Source: DATDIC01 sp963764525 (GTDB lineage Bacteria > Pseudomonadota > Alphaproteobacteria > Acetobacterales > Acetobacteraceae). Taken from it: 64,000 nt of DNA. Both the position numbers and the translations under genes were made by a program. The notes under the pieces are model-generated. The model did no database searches. It had not been told where the DNA came from and saw only the letters and a list, made by a program, of their open reading frames with translations. This document shows, piece after piece, positions 39,052 to 48,094 of this stretch (positions are counted from its first letter, which is position 1; each line of letters begins with the position of its first letter). Location: the NCBI GenBank assembly GCA_963764525.1, contig CAVXTC010000008.1, positions 62,001 to 126,000 on the forward strand, given 5' to 3'.

Positions 39052-40002
39052 TCAATGCGCCACCCGATGCATCGCGTGCCAACGCACCACGCGCAGCCGC
39101 CCGGCGCGGATCAGCCGCACCCGCAGCAGCCAAAGCTCCGCCGCCTGCACCAGCACCGCCGCGTCAGTCGCCTCCGGCCGGCCCGGCAGCGCGCGGACCG
39201 CATCGCGCCAGCCGCGCACCGCCAGCTTCGCGTGGCGCTGCGAGATATCCTCCACCACCCTGATCTCGAACCCCAACCGCCCCAGCACGCGGCTGATCGT
39301 CGCCTCCGCCGGAAAGTCGGCGTTGCGGCCTGACATTCGGCGCCAGCGGCGCACAATGGGATCGCCGGCGTCCAGCGGCGCCTCCGCCACGGTCTGCACC
39401 AGCGCCAGTTGGCCGCCGGGCCGCAGCGCCAGGGCCAGCGCGCCGAGGATGGTCTCCGGCGCGCGCCCGCTGATCGCCTCAAACGCAATCGCATGGTGAT
39501 ACGCCCGATGGGCGAAGCGCGGGTCGGCCGGGTCCCACGTGCCGATCTGCGCCCGCCGCCCCAGACCGGCGTGCGCGCACAGTGCCGCGCCGGCCGCCGC
39601 CAGATCGGGGTCCGCCTCAAACCCGCTGACCCAGACGCCGAGATGGCTGGCGATCGCCCGCGCCGCGCCGCCCGGCCCGCAGCCCACCAGCAGCAGGCTC
39701 GATGCCGCGGACAGGCCCAGCGGGTTGGCGATCCGCAGCGTTTCTTCTTCTCCGCCGGGGAAGATGAAGCCTTCGCCCCACAGCCGTGCCGCCATCTCGA
39801 TCCGCGCGGCCGGCCATAAGGCGTGGCGGTCCGGCGGCGCCGGATCGGCGCTTTGAGGGGCGGCAACAACCGACGGCGCCGGATCGGCGGCCGAAGGCTT
39901 CGCCAACCAGTTCCGCATGCCGGCGAGCAGCATACGGCCTGACATACCCCGAAAGCGTTGACGGATGGTTTCGCTCAGCGCCGGTACGGCGATCGAACGC
40001 AA
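39052..40002 (-). CDS. SAM-dependent methyltransferase-like protein
   Basis: A 316-residue protein. After a Pro/Ala-rich N-terminal stretch comes WGEGFIFPGGEEETLRIANP, then a Rossmann motif I LLLVGCGPGGAARAIASHLG and VSGFEADPDLAAAG (motif II), with ALALRPGGQLALVQTVAEAP in the motif III position. These are class I methyltransferase features. The substrate is unknown. ATG 40002 is used; ATG near 39933 (MLLAGMRNWL) would remove an uncertain N-terminus. Confidence 0.75.
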   Translation of the reverse strand: MRSIAVPALSETIRQRFRGMSGRMLLAGMRNWLAKPSAADPAPSVVAAPQSADPAPPDRHALWPAARIEMAARLWGEGFIFPGGEEETLRIANPLGLSAASSLLLVGCGPGGAARAIASHLGVWVSGFEADPDLAAAGAALCAHAGLGRRAQIGTWDPADPRFAHRAYHHAIAFEAISGRAPETILGALALALRPGGQLALVQTVAEAPLDAGDPIVRRWRRMSGRNADFPAEATISRVLGRLGFEIRVVEDISQRHAKLAVRGWRDAVRALPGRPEATDAAVLVQAAELWLLRVRLIRAGRLRVVRWHAMHRVAH

Positions 40003-40048
40003 GCCGACATTACCGATCCGAAATGCTGCATCGCGGGCGTTCTTTCAT

Positions 40049-40400
40049 TCAGTCAAACTCGGTCAGCACATAGCGGACCACCTCATTGCCCGCCACAGAC
40101 GGCTTGTGCCGGTGCGCCGGTCCGGCCGGAATGTGCAGCATGTCGCCCGGCCCGGCTTCGATGGTGTGATCGTCGAAGGTGTAACGGATCCGCCCGGCCA
40201 GGATGAAGATCGAATGGCCGGTCTCGCACCACTCGGGCGGCGCGCCCCGGCGGGGGCGACGCGCCCTGCGGGTCCGGCGCGCGTTCCTGGTAGCGGAGCG
40301 CGATGCCGAACGGGGTGATCGCCTCGCGCAGCTTCAGCCGCTCGGTCGCCTGCCGCAGCGGATGATCGGCGGCACGATACAGATAGGGGCTGTCGTTCAT
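40049..40400 (-). CDS. Cupin domain protein, frameshifted
   Basis: The start MNDSPYLYRAADHPLRQATE (40400) runs to LRYQERAP. Near 40245, in a C/G-rich run, the frame shifts to EWCETGHSIFILAGRIRYTF, HTIEAGPGDMLHIPAGPAH and RHKPSVAGNEVVRYVLTEFD with stop at 40049. Cupin motif 2 (PGDMLHIPAGPAH) is clear. About 116 residues. It follows the MetE-like gene by five bases and may be co-transcribed with it. Confidence 0.75.
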
Positions 40401-40405
40401 CGTCG

Positions 40406-41573
40406 TCACCCGAACAGCCGACGCGAGGCGATCCGCGCGCCTTCGGCCAATGCGGCCAGCTTGGCCCAGACCACGTCCTCGGCCACCCGGCCGCGGCCGG
40501 CCGAGGTGTCGAAGCCGCAATCGGTCCCGGCGATCACCCGGCGCGGATCGCCGATCGCGGCCGCGACAGCTTCGATGCGATCGGCAACCACTTCCGGATG
40601 CTCGACGAAATTGGTCAGCGTGTCGATCACGCCGGCGACGATCACCTGGCCCTGGTCGAGCGGCATCGCGTGCAGGCAGCGATGCTCATGCGCGTGGCGC
40701 GGATTGGCGAACGGCAGCACGAAGCCGCCGACCCGGGCCTGGCGAATCGCCGGAAGGATTTCGGACAGGGCGACGTCGCAGTCGTGCGGTCCTTCGTAAT
40801 TGCCCCAGCAGGCGTGCAGGCGGACCCGGTCGGGCGGGATGTTGACCAGGGCGCGGTTGATAACCGCCACCACGCGTTCGACGAAGCCGACGAAATCGGC
40901 CAGCGGGCGGTCCTGGTAGGACAAATGCCGCTCCATCGCCAGGTCCGGCGCGTCGATCTGCAACAGGAAGCCGTGCGCCACGATGGTTTCATACTCAACC
41001 CGCAAGGCAGCGCCGAGCGCATCCAGATAGGCGTCCTCGGTGTCGTAATACGCGTTGCGCATTGCCGCGGCGACGATGCCGGGCGATGGCGCGGTCATGA
41101 ATGGTTCGGCAAAGCCGGCGGTGGCATCCAGGGCGGCGCGGAAATCGTTGCACTCGGCTTCGACCAGCGCGCGGTCGAGGTAGCGCACCTCGCCGATCGC
41201 TTCCGGCACCCGGGCGGTGTTGCTGACCGACGCGCCGACGGCGTCGTGGGCGGTTTTCCAGTCGCGGAAACCGGGGTACTGCGCCACGTCGGCGAACACC
41301 CGCCGGTTCCAACCGCCGCCGAACCCGCTGAGGCGGTGGCGGAGATACAGAAAGAACGCCTCGCGTTGCTGCTCGCCGTTGTTGCCGATGTCGATGCCGG
41401 CCTCGATCTGCTTCGGGATGACCCAGCGGAGCGCTTTGCGGCCTTCGGTTTCCAGTTCGGCGGGGTCGATCGGCTTGCCGCTGGCGCGGGCGGTATAGAG
41501 CGCGGTCAGTTCGCGGCGGACGGGGCAGGCTGCCGGTATGTGTGGTCAGGATGCGGGTGTCACTGTGCAGCAT
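40406..41573 (-). CDS. Cobalamin-independent methionine synthase-like (MetE C-terminal family), frameshifted
   Basis: About 389 residues. MLHSDTRILTTHTGSLPRP (41573) opens the UROD/MetE-like barrel. A one-base shift near 41535 leads to ELTALYTARASGKPIDPAEL, IEAGIDIGNNGEQQREAF, FADVAQYPGFRDWKTAHDA. Zinc-site residues follow: LHACWGNYEGPHDCD and, near the end, VIAGTDCGFDTSAGRGR. Stand-alone MetE-core proteins act in methyl or thiol transfer to small substrates rather than necessarily in methionine synthesis. The large C-terminal part is intact. Confidence 0.82.
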
Positions 41574-41697
41574 CGGATGCTCCAGGGTGTACTGACCGCC
41601 GCCCCGCCTTCGCAGGCAGCGATCGCCGGCACGACATGGATCGGACCTACAGCGACAGTCAGGGCTGCGGAGGACCCGGCCACTGGCATCGGGTCAA

Positions 41698-42120
41698 TCA
41701 CGGCAGCCGCTTGGTCATGGTAAGAAAATCGCGGACAGTGACGATGTTGGTGCTCTTGTAGAGTCGGAGCGCCAGCAGGTCGCGCTTGTCGCCAGTCACA
41801 AGGTAGTCGGCCGCACCAGCGTGCGCCATCGCCAACAGATAGTCGTCATAGGGATCGGCGCAGATCGCTACGGTCGGAAGGTTGTTGGTGATCACCGTCG
41901 CGACCGCCCGTAGTTCGTTGATCAGGCGTCCGGCCAGCGCCGGCGCCACGCGCGGCCGGATCTTCGGATAGCGCGTGACACGCAGCAACTCGTCAAGCTG
42001 CTCAGCAGACGTCAGCAGGTCGAAGCCGCCTTCGCGCCAGAGCTCGATGAGATGCGCCGGCAGCGATGTGCCCGACAGAAGCGCGCTGACCAAAACGTTG
42101 GTATCAATCACCAGCCGCAC
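41698..42120 (-). CDS. PIN-domain toxin (COG1569-type)
   Basis: A 140-residue PIN-fold ribonuclease from GTG 42120: MRLVIDTNVLVSALLS with the first catalytic Asp, then EQLDELLRVTRYPKI with the Glu, and ADPYDDYLLAMAHAGAADYL plus VTGDKRDLL with the further acidic residues. All four acidic positions appear present. It lies three bases after the ribbon-helix-helix gene. A type II toxin-antitoxin pair is the natural reading. Confidence 0.88.
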   Translation of the reverse strand: MRLVIDTNVLVSALLSGTSLPAHLIELWREGGFDLLTSAEQLDELLRVTRYPKIRPRVAPALAGRLINELRAVATVITNNLPTVAICADPYDDYLLAMAHAGAADYLVTGDKRDLLALRLYKSTNIVTVRDFLTMTKRLP

Positions 42121-42123
42121 GGG

Positions 42124-42387
42124 TCAGCTTGATTGGTTCGGCTGGCGCACAGCGGCGATGGCCTCGTCGATCATCGCCTGCAGTTCGTCGGCAGGCATGT
42201 CCACGAACTTGCCGCGGGTCTCGGCAATGGTTTGATCGAGCACGCGCCACTTCACAGCTTCCTCGATGAATTTCGAGAGGTCGCCCTTCTTAAGGCCGCG
42301 CTGGGCGAGGAAGCTGCGCACGGTGATATCCGTGGCTTTGGACACCGAGACGGCCCAGCGGGTAGTGTCGTCTGGCACGGGACGCAC
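42124..42387 (-). CDS. Ribbon-helix-helix antitoxin-like protein
   Basis: An 87-residue protein from GTG 42387 (VRPVPDDTTRWAVSVSKATD); the frame extends further upstream over non-coding-looking sequence, and GTG 42378 is also possible. VSVSKATDITVRSFLAQRG is the beta strand and first helix, GDLSKFIEEAVKWRVLDQTI the second helix. The C-terminal acidic helix (PADELQAMIDEAIAAV) is the likely toxin-binding part. An AT-rich control region with TGTATAAA precedes the start. Confidence 0.78.
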   Translation of the reverse strand: MRPVPDDTTRWAVSVSKATDITVRSFLAQRGLKKGDLSKFIEEAVKWRVLDQTIAETRGKFVDMPADELQAMIDEAIAAVRQPNQSS

Positions 42388-42720
42388 TCCATAAAGGTTT
42401 ATACATCTAACCACATAACACGACAGGTGCCTATTTGCAAGATGGCGTTCAGTTACGTATGATGAAGGACGGACAAGGAAACCCGAGGAGGAGGAGGAAA
42501 CCATCTCTCGCTACGGGAGCGATTTATTAGCAGGATGCTGCTCCTGGTTTATCAATGACTACAGTTGCAGTCCGTCCGGTACTGGGCCATTCGAGGGATC
42601 TGCGGTGCGCTGCTGCGGGGCCGCTGGGAGTAGTTGCATTAAGGGCGGTAGTTATCTGGGGAGGAGCTGGAGTGACCAGCAAACATAAGCTGGCAGGATG
42701 CACTTTTGCGGGGTGAAGGA
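42388..42720. other. Region between the toxin-antitoxin pair and the IS256 element
   Basis: About 330 bases. The left part holds the toxin-antitoxin promoter. The rest has a purine-rich run (GAGGAGGAGGAGGAAACC, about 42486-42503) and no supportable gene. Confidence 0.4.
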
Positions 42721-42728
42721 TATCTGCA
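42721..42728. repeat. Left target-site duplication of the IS256 element
   Basis: TATCTGCA immediately left of the element; the same eight bases occur at 44081-44088. Confidence 0.8.
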
Positions 42729-44080
42729 GGTAGTGTCCGTTTCTTTGTGTAAACGCCACTGTGGCCCATTCCAGTCTGTCAGCCAGCGAGCTGGCTGACA
42801 GACTGGAAACGCTCGCCGAACAGGATGGCAAACTGCGCCATCGCCGCCGTCCAGGCAACCGGCCGACGCCAGCGCACGCCGACGTTGCGCAGCGCCAGGA
42901 ACAGCAGTTTCAGGGCCGCGTCGTCATTGGGAAAGCTGCCCCGCGTCTTGATGATTTTCCGCAGGCTCCGGTGCAGGCTTTCCACCGCATTCGTCGTGTA
43001 GATCATGCGCCGGATGTCCGGCGGAAAGGCGAACAGCGGAACCACCTGATCCCAGGCCCGCCGCCAGGTTGCCGCAATCGTCGGGTAGCGCCTGGCCCAT
43101 TTGGTTTCAAACGCATCCAACCGCTCCAGCCCCGCCTCCGCCGTCTCCGCCCGGTAGATTTCCTTCATGTCCGGCATGATAGCCTTGCGATCCTTCCATG
43201 AAACAAACGCCAGAGAGGCCCGGATCAGATGCACAATGCAGGTCTGCACGATGGTCTTCGGATACGCCGCCGCAATCGCTTCGGGAAAACCCTTCAGCCC
43301 GTCAACCACCGCGATCAGGATGTCCTCAACCCCCCGGCTCTTCAACTCGTTCAGCACCTTGAGCCAGAATTTCGCCCCCTCGGTCTGCTCGATCCACAGC
43401 CCCAGCACCTCCTTCTCGCCTTCCGCAGTGACCCCAAGCGCCACGTAGATCGCCTTGTTGCGTACCAGACCTTCGTCGCGCACCTTCACCCGCAGCGCAT
43501 CCAGGAACACGATCGGATAGAGCCGCTCCAGCGGCCGGCCCTGCCATTCCCGAACCTCCTCCAGAACCCCCTCGGTGGCCCGGCTGATCAGATCCGGCGA
43601 CACCTCGAGGCCATACATCTCGCGCAGGTGGCCCTGGATCTCGCGCACCGTCAGCCCGCGCGCATACAGGCTGACGATGCGATCGGCGAAGCCGTCCAGG
43701 CGACGGCTGCCTTTCGGCACGATCTGCGGCTCGAACGGGCCGTTGCGATCGCGCGGGATCGCCAACTCCAGCGCGCCGTCGTCGCCCAGCACAGTCTTCG
43801 CCGAATGCCCGTTGCGGCTGTTGCCGGAGTTGCGGCCCGTCACCGCGCCCTTTCGGTAGCCCAGGTGCTGGGTCAGCTCGCTCGCCAGCAGCCGTTCCAG
43901 AACCTGTTTCTTCAGTTGCTTGAATAAGCCGTTGTCGTCGAACAGGTCCGACGTCGAGGTGCAACCCGCCAGCAGTTGATCAATCACTTCGGGGTTGATG
44001 TTCGCAGCCATTGTGAACTCCTCCACCACAGGATATGGTGGCCACAATCGGCGTGCTTACACAAGATATAGGACACTCTC
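42729..44080 (-). mobile_element. IS256-family insertion sequence, complete
   Basis: A 1352-base element. The left end GTGTCCGTTTCTTTGTGTAA (42733-42752) matches the reverse complement of the right end TTACACAAGATATAGGACAC (44057-44076) at most positions. It is flanked by the eight-base duplication TATCTGCA, the size expected for IS256. One intact transposase gene fills the element. The intact frame and exact duplication suggest a recent insertion. Confidence 0.9.
42779..44011 (-). CDS. IS256-family transposase (Mutator-like DDE)
   Basis: A 410-residue protein from MAANINPEVIDQLLAG (44011); an upstream ATG at 44047 would add 12 residues. MULE-type DDE landmarks are LYPIVFLDALRVKVRDEG (first Asp), ILIAVVDGLKGFPEAI (second Asp), the C/H motif VQTCIVHLIRAS and IYTTNAVESLHRSLRK with the Glu. 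The frame is intact. Confidence 0.95.
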   Translation of the reverse strand: MAANINPEVIDQLLAGCTSTSDLFDDNGLFKQLKKQVLERLLASELTQHLGYRKGAVTGRNSGNSRNGHSAKTVLGDDGALELAIPRDRNGPFEPQIVPKGSRRLDGFADRIVSLYARGLTVREIQGHLREMYGLEVSPDLISRATEGVLEEVREWQGRPLERLYPIVFLDALRVKVRDEGLVRNKAIYVALGVTAEGEKEVLGLWIEQTEGAKFWLKVLNELKSRGVEDILIAVVDGLKGFPEAIAAAYPKTIVQTCIVHLIRASLAFVSWKDRKAIMPDMKEIYRAETAEAGLERLDAFETKWARRYPTIAATWRRAWDQVVPLFAFPPDIRRMIYTTNAVESLHRSLRKIIKTRGSFPNDDAALKLLFLALRNVGVRWRRPVAWTAAMAQFAILFGERFQSVSQLAG

Positions 44081-44088
44081 TATCTGCA
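44081..44088. repeat. Right target-site duplication of the IS256 element
   Basis: TATCTGCA immediately right of the element, identical to 42721-42728. Confidence 0.8.
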
Positions 44089-44384
44089 TACTCGGCGTGG
44101 CCCCAGACTGGTCTAATCCCATCCCTCGCCCGAGCTTGTCTGCATCCCGCCTACGATCGAGGCTGGACCGCGCCGATGCCTCGGTCGCTTCACTGCGCGA
44201 ACGGCCGTCAAGCACCGTCGCAATCGCCAGCGCCGACGCGTCACTTTAGGGTCGTCCGTGCGCCGCCTCCCGCCGCAGCTCCATCGCCGTCACCGTCCGC
44301 TCCGCACAATCCGCCGCACTGCCAAGCCCCGTCCTCAGCCGCTGCTGCTTGTGTCGCCGGCGTAAACCGTCCTAGAATCCCATC
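44089..44384. other. Intergenic region between IS256 and Uma2
   Basis: About 300 bases with no supportable gene. It contains the DNA that was contiguous with 42388-42720 before the insertion. Confidence 0.4.
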
Positions 44385-44969
44385 ATGAACGTCGCCGTGC
44401 GCAAACCGCAAATGAGCCGCGAGCAATTCTTCGGCTGGGCCGAGGCGCAGGACAGGCGCTACGAGTTCGACGGCTTCCAGCCTGTTGCGATGACCGGCGG
44501 CACCCTGAACCACAGCCAGATCACCCAGAACGTTCACGCGGCACTGCGTTCACGTCTGCGCGGCAACCTCTGCCGGCCGCTAGGGCCTGACGCCGGGGTT
44601 GCGACGATCGGCGATTCGGTCCGCTATCCCGATGCTGTCGTCACCTGCACCAAAATCCCCGGAAGCGCTTATCTGGTCGAACGCCCTGTTGTGGTGTTCG
44701 AAGTCATCAGCCCCGGCAACAGCGCCAACGACCGGATCATCAAGGTCCGCGAATACCTCGCCGTCCCTTCTATCCACACCTATGTCATCGTCGAGCAGAA
44801 CAGCATCGGCCTCACCCTGCACCGCCGTCATGACACCGGCGGATGGCTTACCACGACCCTCACGGCCGAGGACGTGCTTCGGCTGCATGATCCGGAAATC
44901 GAAATTCCGGTCCCTGAGTTTTATGAAAACGTCGATCTGCCGGATCTCGCTGCCGCGCCGGATTCGTAA
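44385..44969 (+). CDS. Uma2 family endonuclease (DUF820)
   Basis: A 194-residue PD-(D/E)XK-fold protein: MNVAVRKPQMSREQFFGWAE, YEFDGFQPVAMTGGTLNHSQ, VRYPDAVVTCTKIPG with the Asp, and RPVVVFEVISPGNSANDR with the Glu, then IHTYVIVEQNS. The function of the family is uncertain. The frame is intact, in contrast to the copy at 4394-4962. Its 3' end runs into a direct repeat. Confidence 0.9.
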   Translation: MNVAVRKPQMSREQFFGWAEAQDRRYEFDGFQPVAMTGGTLNHSQITQNVHAALRSRLRGNLCRPLGPDAGVATIGDSVRYPDAVVTCTKIPGSAYLVERPVVVFEVISPGNSANDRIIKVREYLAVPSIHTYVIVEQNSIGLTLHRRHDTGGWLTTTLTAEDVLRLHDPEIEIPVPEFYENVDLPDLAAAPDS

Positions 44970-45150
44970 ACAAGCGGTTATCGCCGGATGTACATCTGAC
45001 CGCGCTGGCTGACCTCGATGTACATCGGCCGCGCGGCTCACAGAGATGTTCGATCTGACAGACCCCTCCCTGGTTCGTAAATAAGCGGTTACCGCCGGAT
45101 GCACATCTGATCGCTTTCGTAAATCGCGATGTACATCGCGTCGCGAAGCC
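44963..45150. repeat. Two imperfect direct repeats downstream of Uma2
   Basis: Two related units start at 44963 (TTCGTAAACAAGCGGTTATC) and 45074 (TTCGTAAATAAGCGGTTACC), about 111 bases apart. Each continues CGCCGGATGyACATCTGA, and later shares CGATGTACATCG and CTCACAG. The first copy overlaps the Uma2 stop codon. The second ends at the 3' end of priA. Confidence 0.75.
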
Positions 45151-45151
45151 C

Positions 45152-47353
45152 TCACAGGAACGAAACCGGGTCCACATCCACCTCCACCCGCGCGCCCCGA
45201 GGCACCGCCACCTTCCCCAGCCACTCCCGCAGGATCGGCTGCACCGCCACATCGCGCCGCGTTTTCAGGAGCAGCCGCCGCCGGTGCCGCCCGCGCAGGA
45301 TCGCCAGCGGCGCCGGGGCCGGCCCCAGCACCGTCACGCCGGCCCCGCCTGGCGCCGCCCGGCCCAGTTCCCGCGCCACATGGTCCGCCACGTGCGCCGC
45401 ATCCGCGCTGACGATCAGCGCCGCCAGCCGCCCGTACGGCGGCCAATGTCCAGGACGCCGCTGCTCCGCCTCGCGGGCGATGAACCCGGCCAGATCGCCG
45501 TCCACCAGCGCCCGCATCACCGGATGCTCCGGCGAGAACGTCTGCAGCAACACCCGCCCCGGCGCCTCCGCTCGCCCGGCCCGCCCGGCAACCTGGTGCA
45601 GAAGCTGCACCGTTCGTTCCGCCGCCCGCAAATCCCCGCCGGCCAGGCCCAAATCCGCATCGACCACGCCCACCAGCGTCAGAAACGGAAAGTGCCAACC
45701 CTTCGCCACGATCTGCGTGCCGATGATCAGGTCCACCTCGCGCGCCGCGATCGCCCGGGACGCCTCGGCCGCGGCGTGCGGGCCAGGCAGCGTGTCGCTC
45801 GCCATCACCAGCCGACGAGCCTCGGGGAACAACGCCGCCGCTTCTTCGGTGATGCGCTCCACGCCCGGACCCACCGGGGTCAGGCTGTGCGCCGCGCCGC
45901 AGGCCGGGCACGCTTCGGGGATCGGCACCGCGTGCCCGCAATGATGGCACTGCAGCGTCCGCCGCGCCCGGTGCTCCACCAGCCACGCCGTGCAATGCGG
46001 GCACTGCATCCGGTGCCCGCAGGCCCGGCACAGCGTCAGCGGCGCATAGCCGCGGCGATTGAGGAACAGCATCGCCTGCTCCCGGCGCTCCAGCGTATCC
46101 CGGATCGCCGCGACCAGTGGCGGCGCCAGGAACCGCCCGCGCTCCGGCTGCGCCACCCGTAGATCGATCGCGGCCACCGCCGGCAGCGCCGCCCCGCCAT
46201 GCCGGGTGGGCAGCGTCAGCCGCCGGTATCGCCCGGCCTCCACATTCACCAGCGTTTCCAGGCTGGGCGTGGCCGAGACCAGCACGACCGCCGCCTGCTC
46301 GAACCGGCCGCGCACCACGGCCATGTCGCGAGCGTGATAGACCACGCCTTCTTCTTGCTTGAACGCGGTCTCGTGCTCCTCATCCACCACGATCAGCCCG
46401 GGATCGGGGAACGGCAGGAACAGCGCAGACCGTGCACCTACGACGACAGGCGCCCGCCCGGCCGCCACCTCCCGCCAGGTGATCCGGCGGGTGCGCGACG
46501 ACAGGTCAGAATGCCAGACCGCCGGCGCCACACCGAACCGCCGCTGGAACCGCTCTAGCCACTGGGAAGACAGCGCGATCTCCGGCAGCAGCACCAGTGC
46601 CTGGCGGCGGGCCCGCAGGCATTCGGCGACCGCTTCCAGATAGACCTCGGTCTTGCCCGATCCGGTCACCCCATCCAGCAGCGTGACTGAGAACCCCTGT
46701 CTCACCGCCGTCCGCAGCGCCGCACTGGCCTCTGCCTGATCGGCGGACAGCACTGGTCCGGGATGGTCCGGGTCGGGCCGGACGAAGGGCGGCCGGAGGG
46801 GCAACGGCGCGGCGACCAGCAGCCCGGCATCCGCCATGCCCCGCACGACCGCGGTGCCGACCCCCGCCGCACGGGCCAGATCGGTGGTGGAGCGCGGCTC
46901 TTCGGCTGCGAGGGCCGCCAGGACACGGCGGCGAGCCTCGGTCATTTTGAACCCCGACCCGTCGCAGGAGGAAAAATCCGCCCGCTGCCACCCGACCGCC
47001 CCCGGCCCGGTCTCCGGTGCGAGCACCCGCAGCGCCATCGCCATAACTTCCCCCGGCGGAGCCAGCGTGTACACCGCCATCCAGTCCACGAAGCGCCGCA
47101 GCGCCGGACGCATCGGCGGCGTGTCCAGGATCGCCGAGATCGGCTTCAGCTTGCGGTCGGGCGCGGCCTCTCCGGGCTGAGTGTCCCAGACCACGCCGAT
47201 CGTTTCGCGCCCGTTCAGCGGCACCATCACGACGTCGCCGGGCGTGGGGGCCAGTTCGGTCGGCACGCGATAGTCGAACGGACCGGGGAACGGATAGGCC
47301 AGCATCACCGGAAGCCGCGGCACGCTCCTTTGCTTCCGATCAACCCCGTCCAT
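45152..47353 (-). CDS. priA: Primosomal protein N' (replication restart helicase)
   Basis: A 733-residue 3'-5' superfamily 2 helicase that reloads the replisome at stalled forks. It starts MDGVDRKQRSVPRLPVML (47353); a further 18 residues are open upstream. Motif I is GVTGSGKTEVYL and motif II VDEEHETAFKQEEG. The zinc-binding insert has eight cysteines (LCRACGHRMQCPHC, LQCHHCGH, ACPACGA). Motif V/VI-like GRAGRAEAPGRVLLQ is present. It is divergent from the transaldolase gene, 74 bases away. The frame is intact over 2.2 kb. Confidence 0.97.
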   Translation of the reverse strand: MDGVDRKQRSVPRLPVMLAYPFPGPFDYRVPTELAPTPGDVVMVPLNGRETIGVVWDTQPGEAAPDRKLKPISAILDTPPMRPALRRFVDWMAVYTLAPPGEVMAMALRVLAPETGPGAVGWQRADFSSCDGSGFKMTEARRRVLAALAAEEPRSTTDLARAAGVGTAVVRGMADAGLLVAAPLPLRPPFVRPDPDHPGPVLSADQAEASAALRTAVRQGFSVTLLDGVTGSGKTEVYLEAVAECLRARRQALVLLPEIALSSQWLERFQRRFGVAPAVWHSDLSSRTRRITWREVAAGRAPVVVGARSALFLPFPDPGLIVVDEEHETAFKQEEGVVYHARDMAVVRGRFEQAAVVLVSATPSLETLVNVEAGRYRRLTLPTRHGGAALPAVAAIDLRVAQPERGRFLAPPLVAAIRDTLERREQAMLFLNRRGYAPLTLCRACGHRMQCPHCTAWLVEHRARRTLQCHHCGHAVPIPEACPACGAAHSLTPVGPGVERITEEAAALFPEARRLVMASDTLPGPHAAAEASRAIAAREVDLIIGTQIVAKGWHFPFLTLVGVVDADLGLAGGDLRAAERTVQLLHQVAGRAGRAEAPGRVLLQTFSPEHPVMRALVDGDLAGFIAREAEQRRPGHWPPYGRLAALIVSADAAHVADHVARELGRAAPGGAGVTVLGPAPAPLAILRGRHRRRLLLKTRRDVAVQPILREWLGKVAVPRGARVEVDVDPVSFL

Positions 47354-47427
47354 GCTATATGATCCCTGCGGCCCCGAACGGGGCTCGCCTGGGAGATCCA
47401 GGTGCACCCGGGAATCGGATCCTTCGC

Positions 47428-48084
47428 ATGAAATTTTTCGTCGATACCGCTGATGTGGCCGAGATCAAGGCCCTCGCCGAAAGCGGCCTGCTGGATGGGG
47501 TTACCACCAATCCCTCTCTGGTGGCCAAAACCGGCAAGAGGATGCGCGACGTGATCGCCGAGATCTGCGCCATCGTGCCCGGACCGGTCAGCGCCGAGGT
47601 GGCCGCGACCAAATACGACGACATGCTGGCCGAAGCCCGGGTCCTGCGGGAGATCGCCCGCAACGTCACCATCAAGGTGCCGCTCACGCCCGACGGCCTG
47701 CGCGCCTGCCGCAAGCTGGCCGATGACGGCACGATGGTGAACGTCACGCTGTGCTTCTCGCCTGCCCAGGCGCTGCTGGCCGCCAAGGCGGGCGCCAGCT
47801 TCGTCAGCCCGTTCGTCGGGCGGCTGGACGATATCGGGGAGCACGGGATGGGGGTGATCGCGGACATCATGGCCATCTTCCGCAATTATCCTTACCTGAA
47901 GACTGAGGTCCTGGTCGCCAGCGTGCGCAGCCCGATGCACGTCGTCGAGGCCGCCAAGCTCGGCGCCCACGTCGCCACCCTGCCCCCGGCGGTGCTGCGG
48001 TCGCTGTTCAACCATCCGCTCACCGACAAGGGGCTCGCCGCCTTCCTTTCCGATTGGGCCAAGACCGGGCAGCACATCGTCTGA
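47428..48084 (+). CDS. Transaldolase/fructose-6-phosphate aldolase family protein
   Basis: A 218-residue short-form transaldolase (TalC/FSA type) starting MKFFVDTADVAEIKALAESG. The TNPSL motif GVTTNPSLVAK and the Schiff-base lysine in NVTIKVPLT are present, followed by ATLPPAVLRSLFNHPLTDKG. It interconverts sugar phosphates in the non-oxidative pentose pathway. It opens a plus-strand series that later includes pgi. The frame is intact. Confidence 0.93.
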   Translation: MKFFVDTADVAEIKALAESGLLDGVTTNPSLVAKTGKRMRDVIAEICAIVPGPVSAEVAATKYDDMLAEARVLREIARNVTIKVPLTPDGLRACRKLADDGTMVNVTLCFSPAQALLAAKAGASFVSPFVGRLDDIGEHGMGVIADIMAIFRNYPYLKTEVLVASVRSPMHVVEAAKLGAHVATLPPAVLRSLFNHPLTDKGLAAFLSDWAKTGQHIV

Positions 48085-48094
48085 TCCAGCGCCA

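Noticed and set aside
44580..46031. A 483-codon minus-strand frame over Uma2 and priA
   Set aside because: It is a GC-rich shadow of Uma2 (antisense) and priA (other frame).
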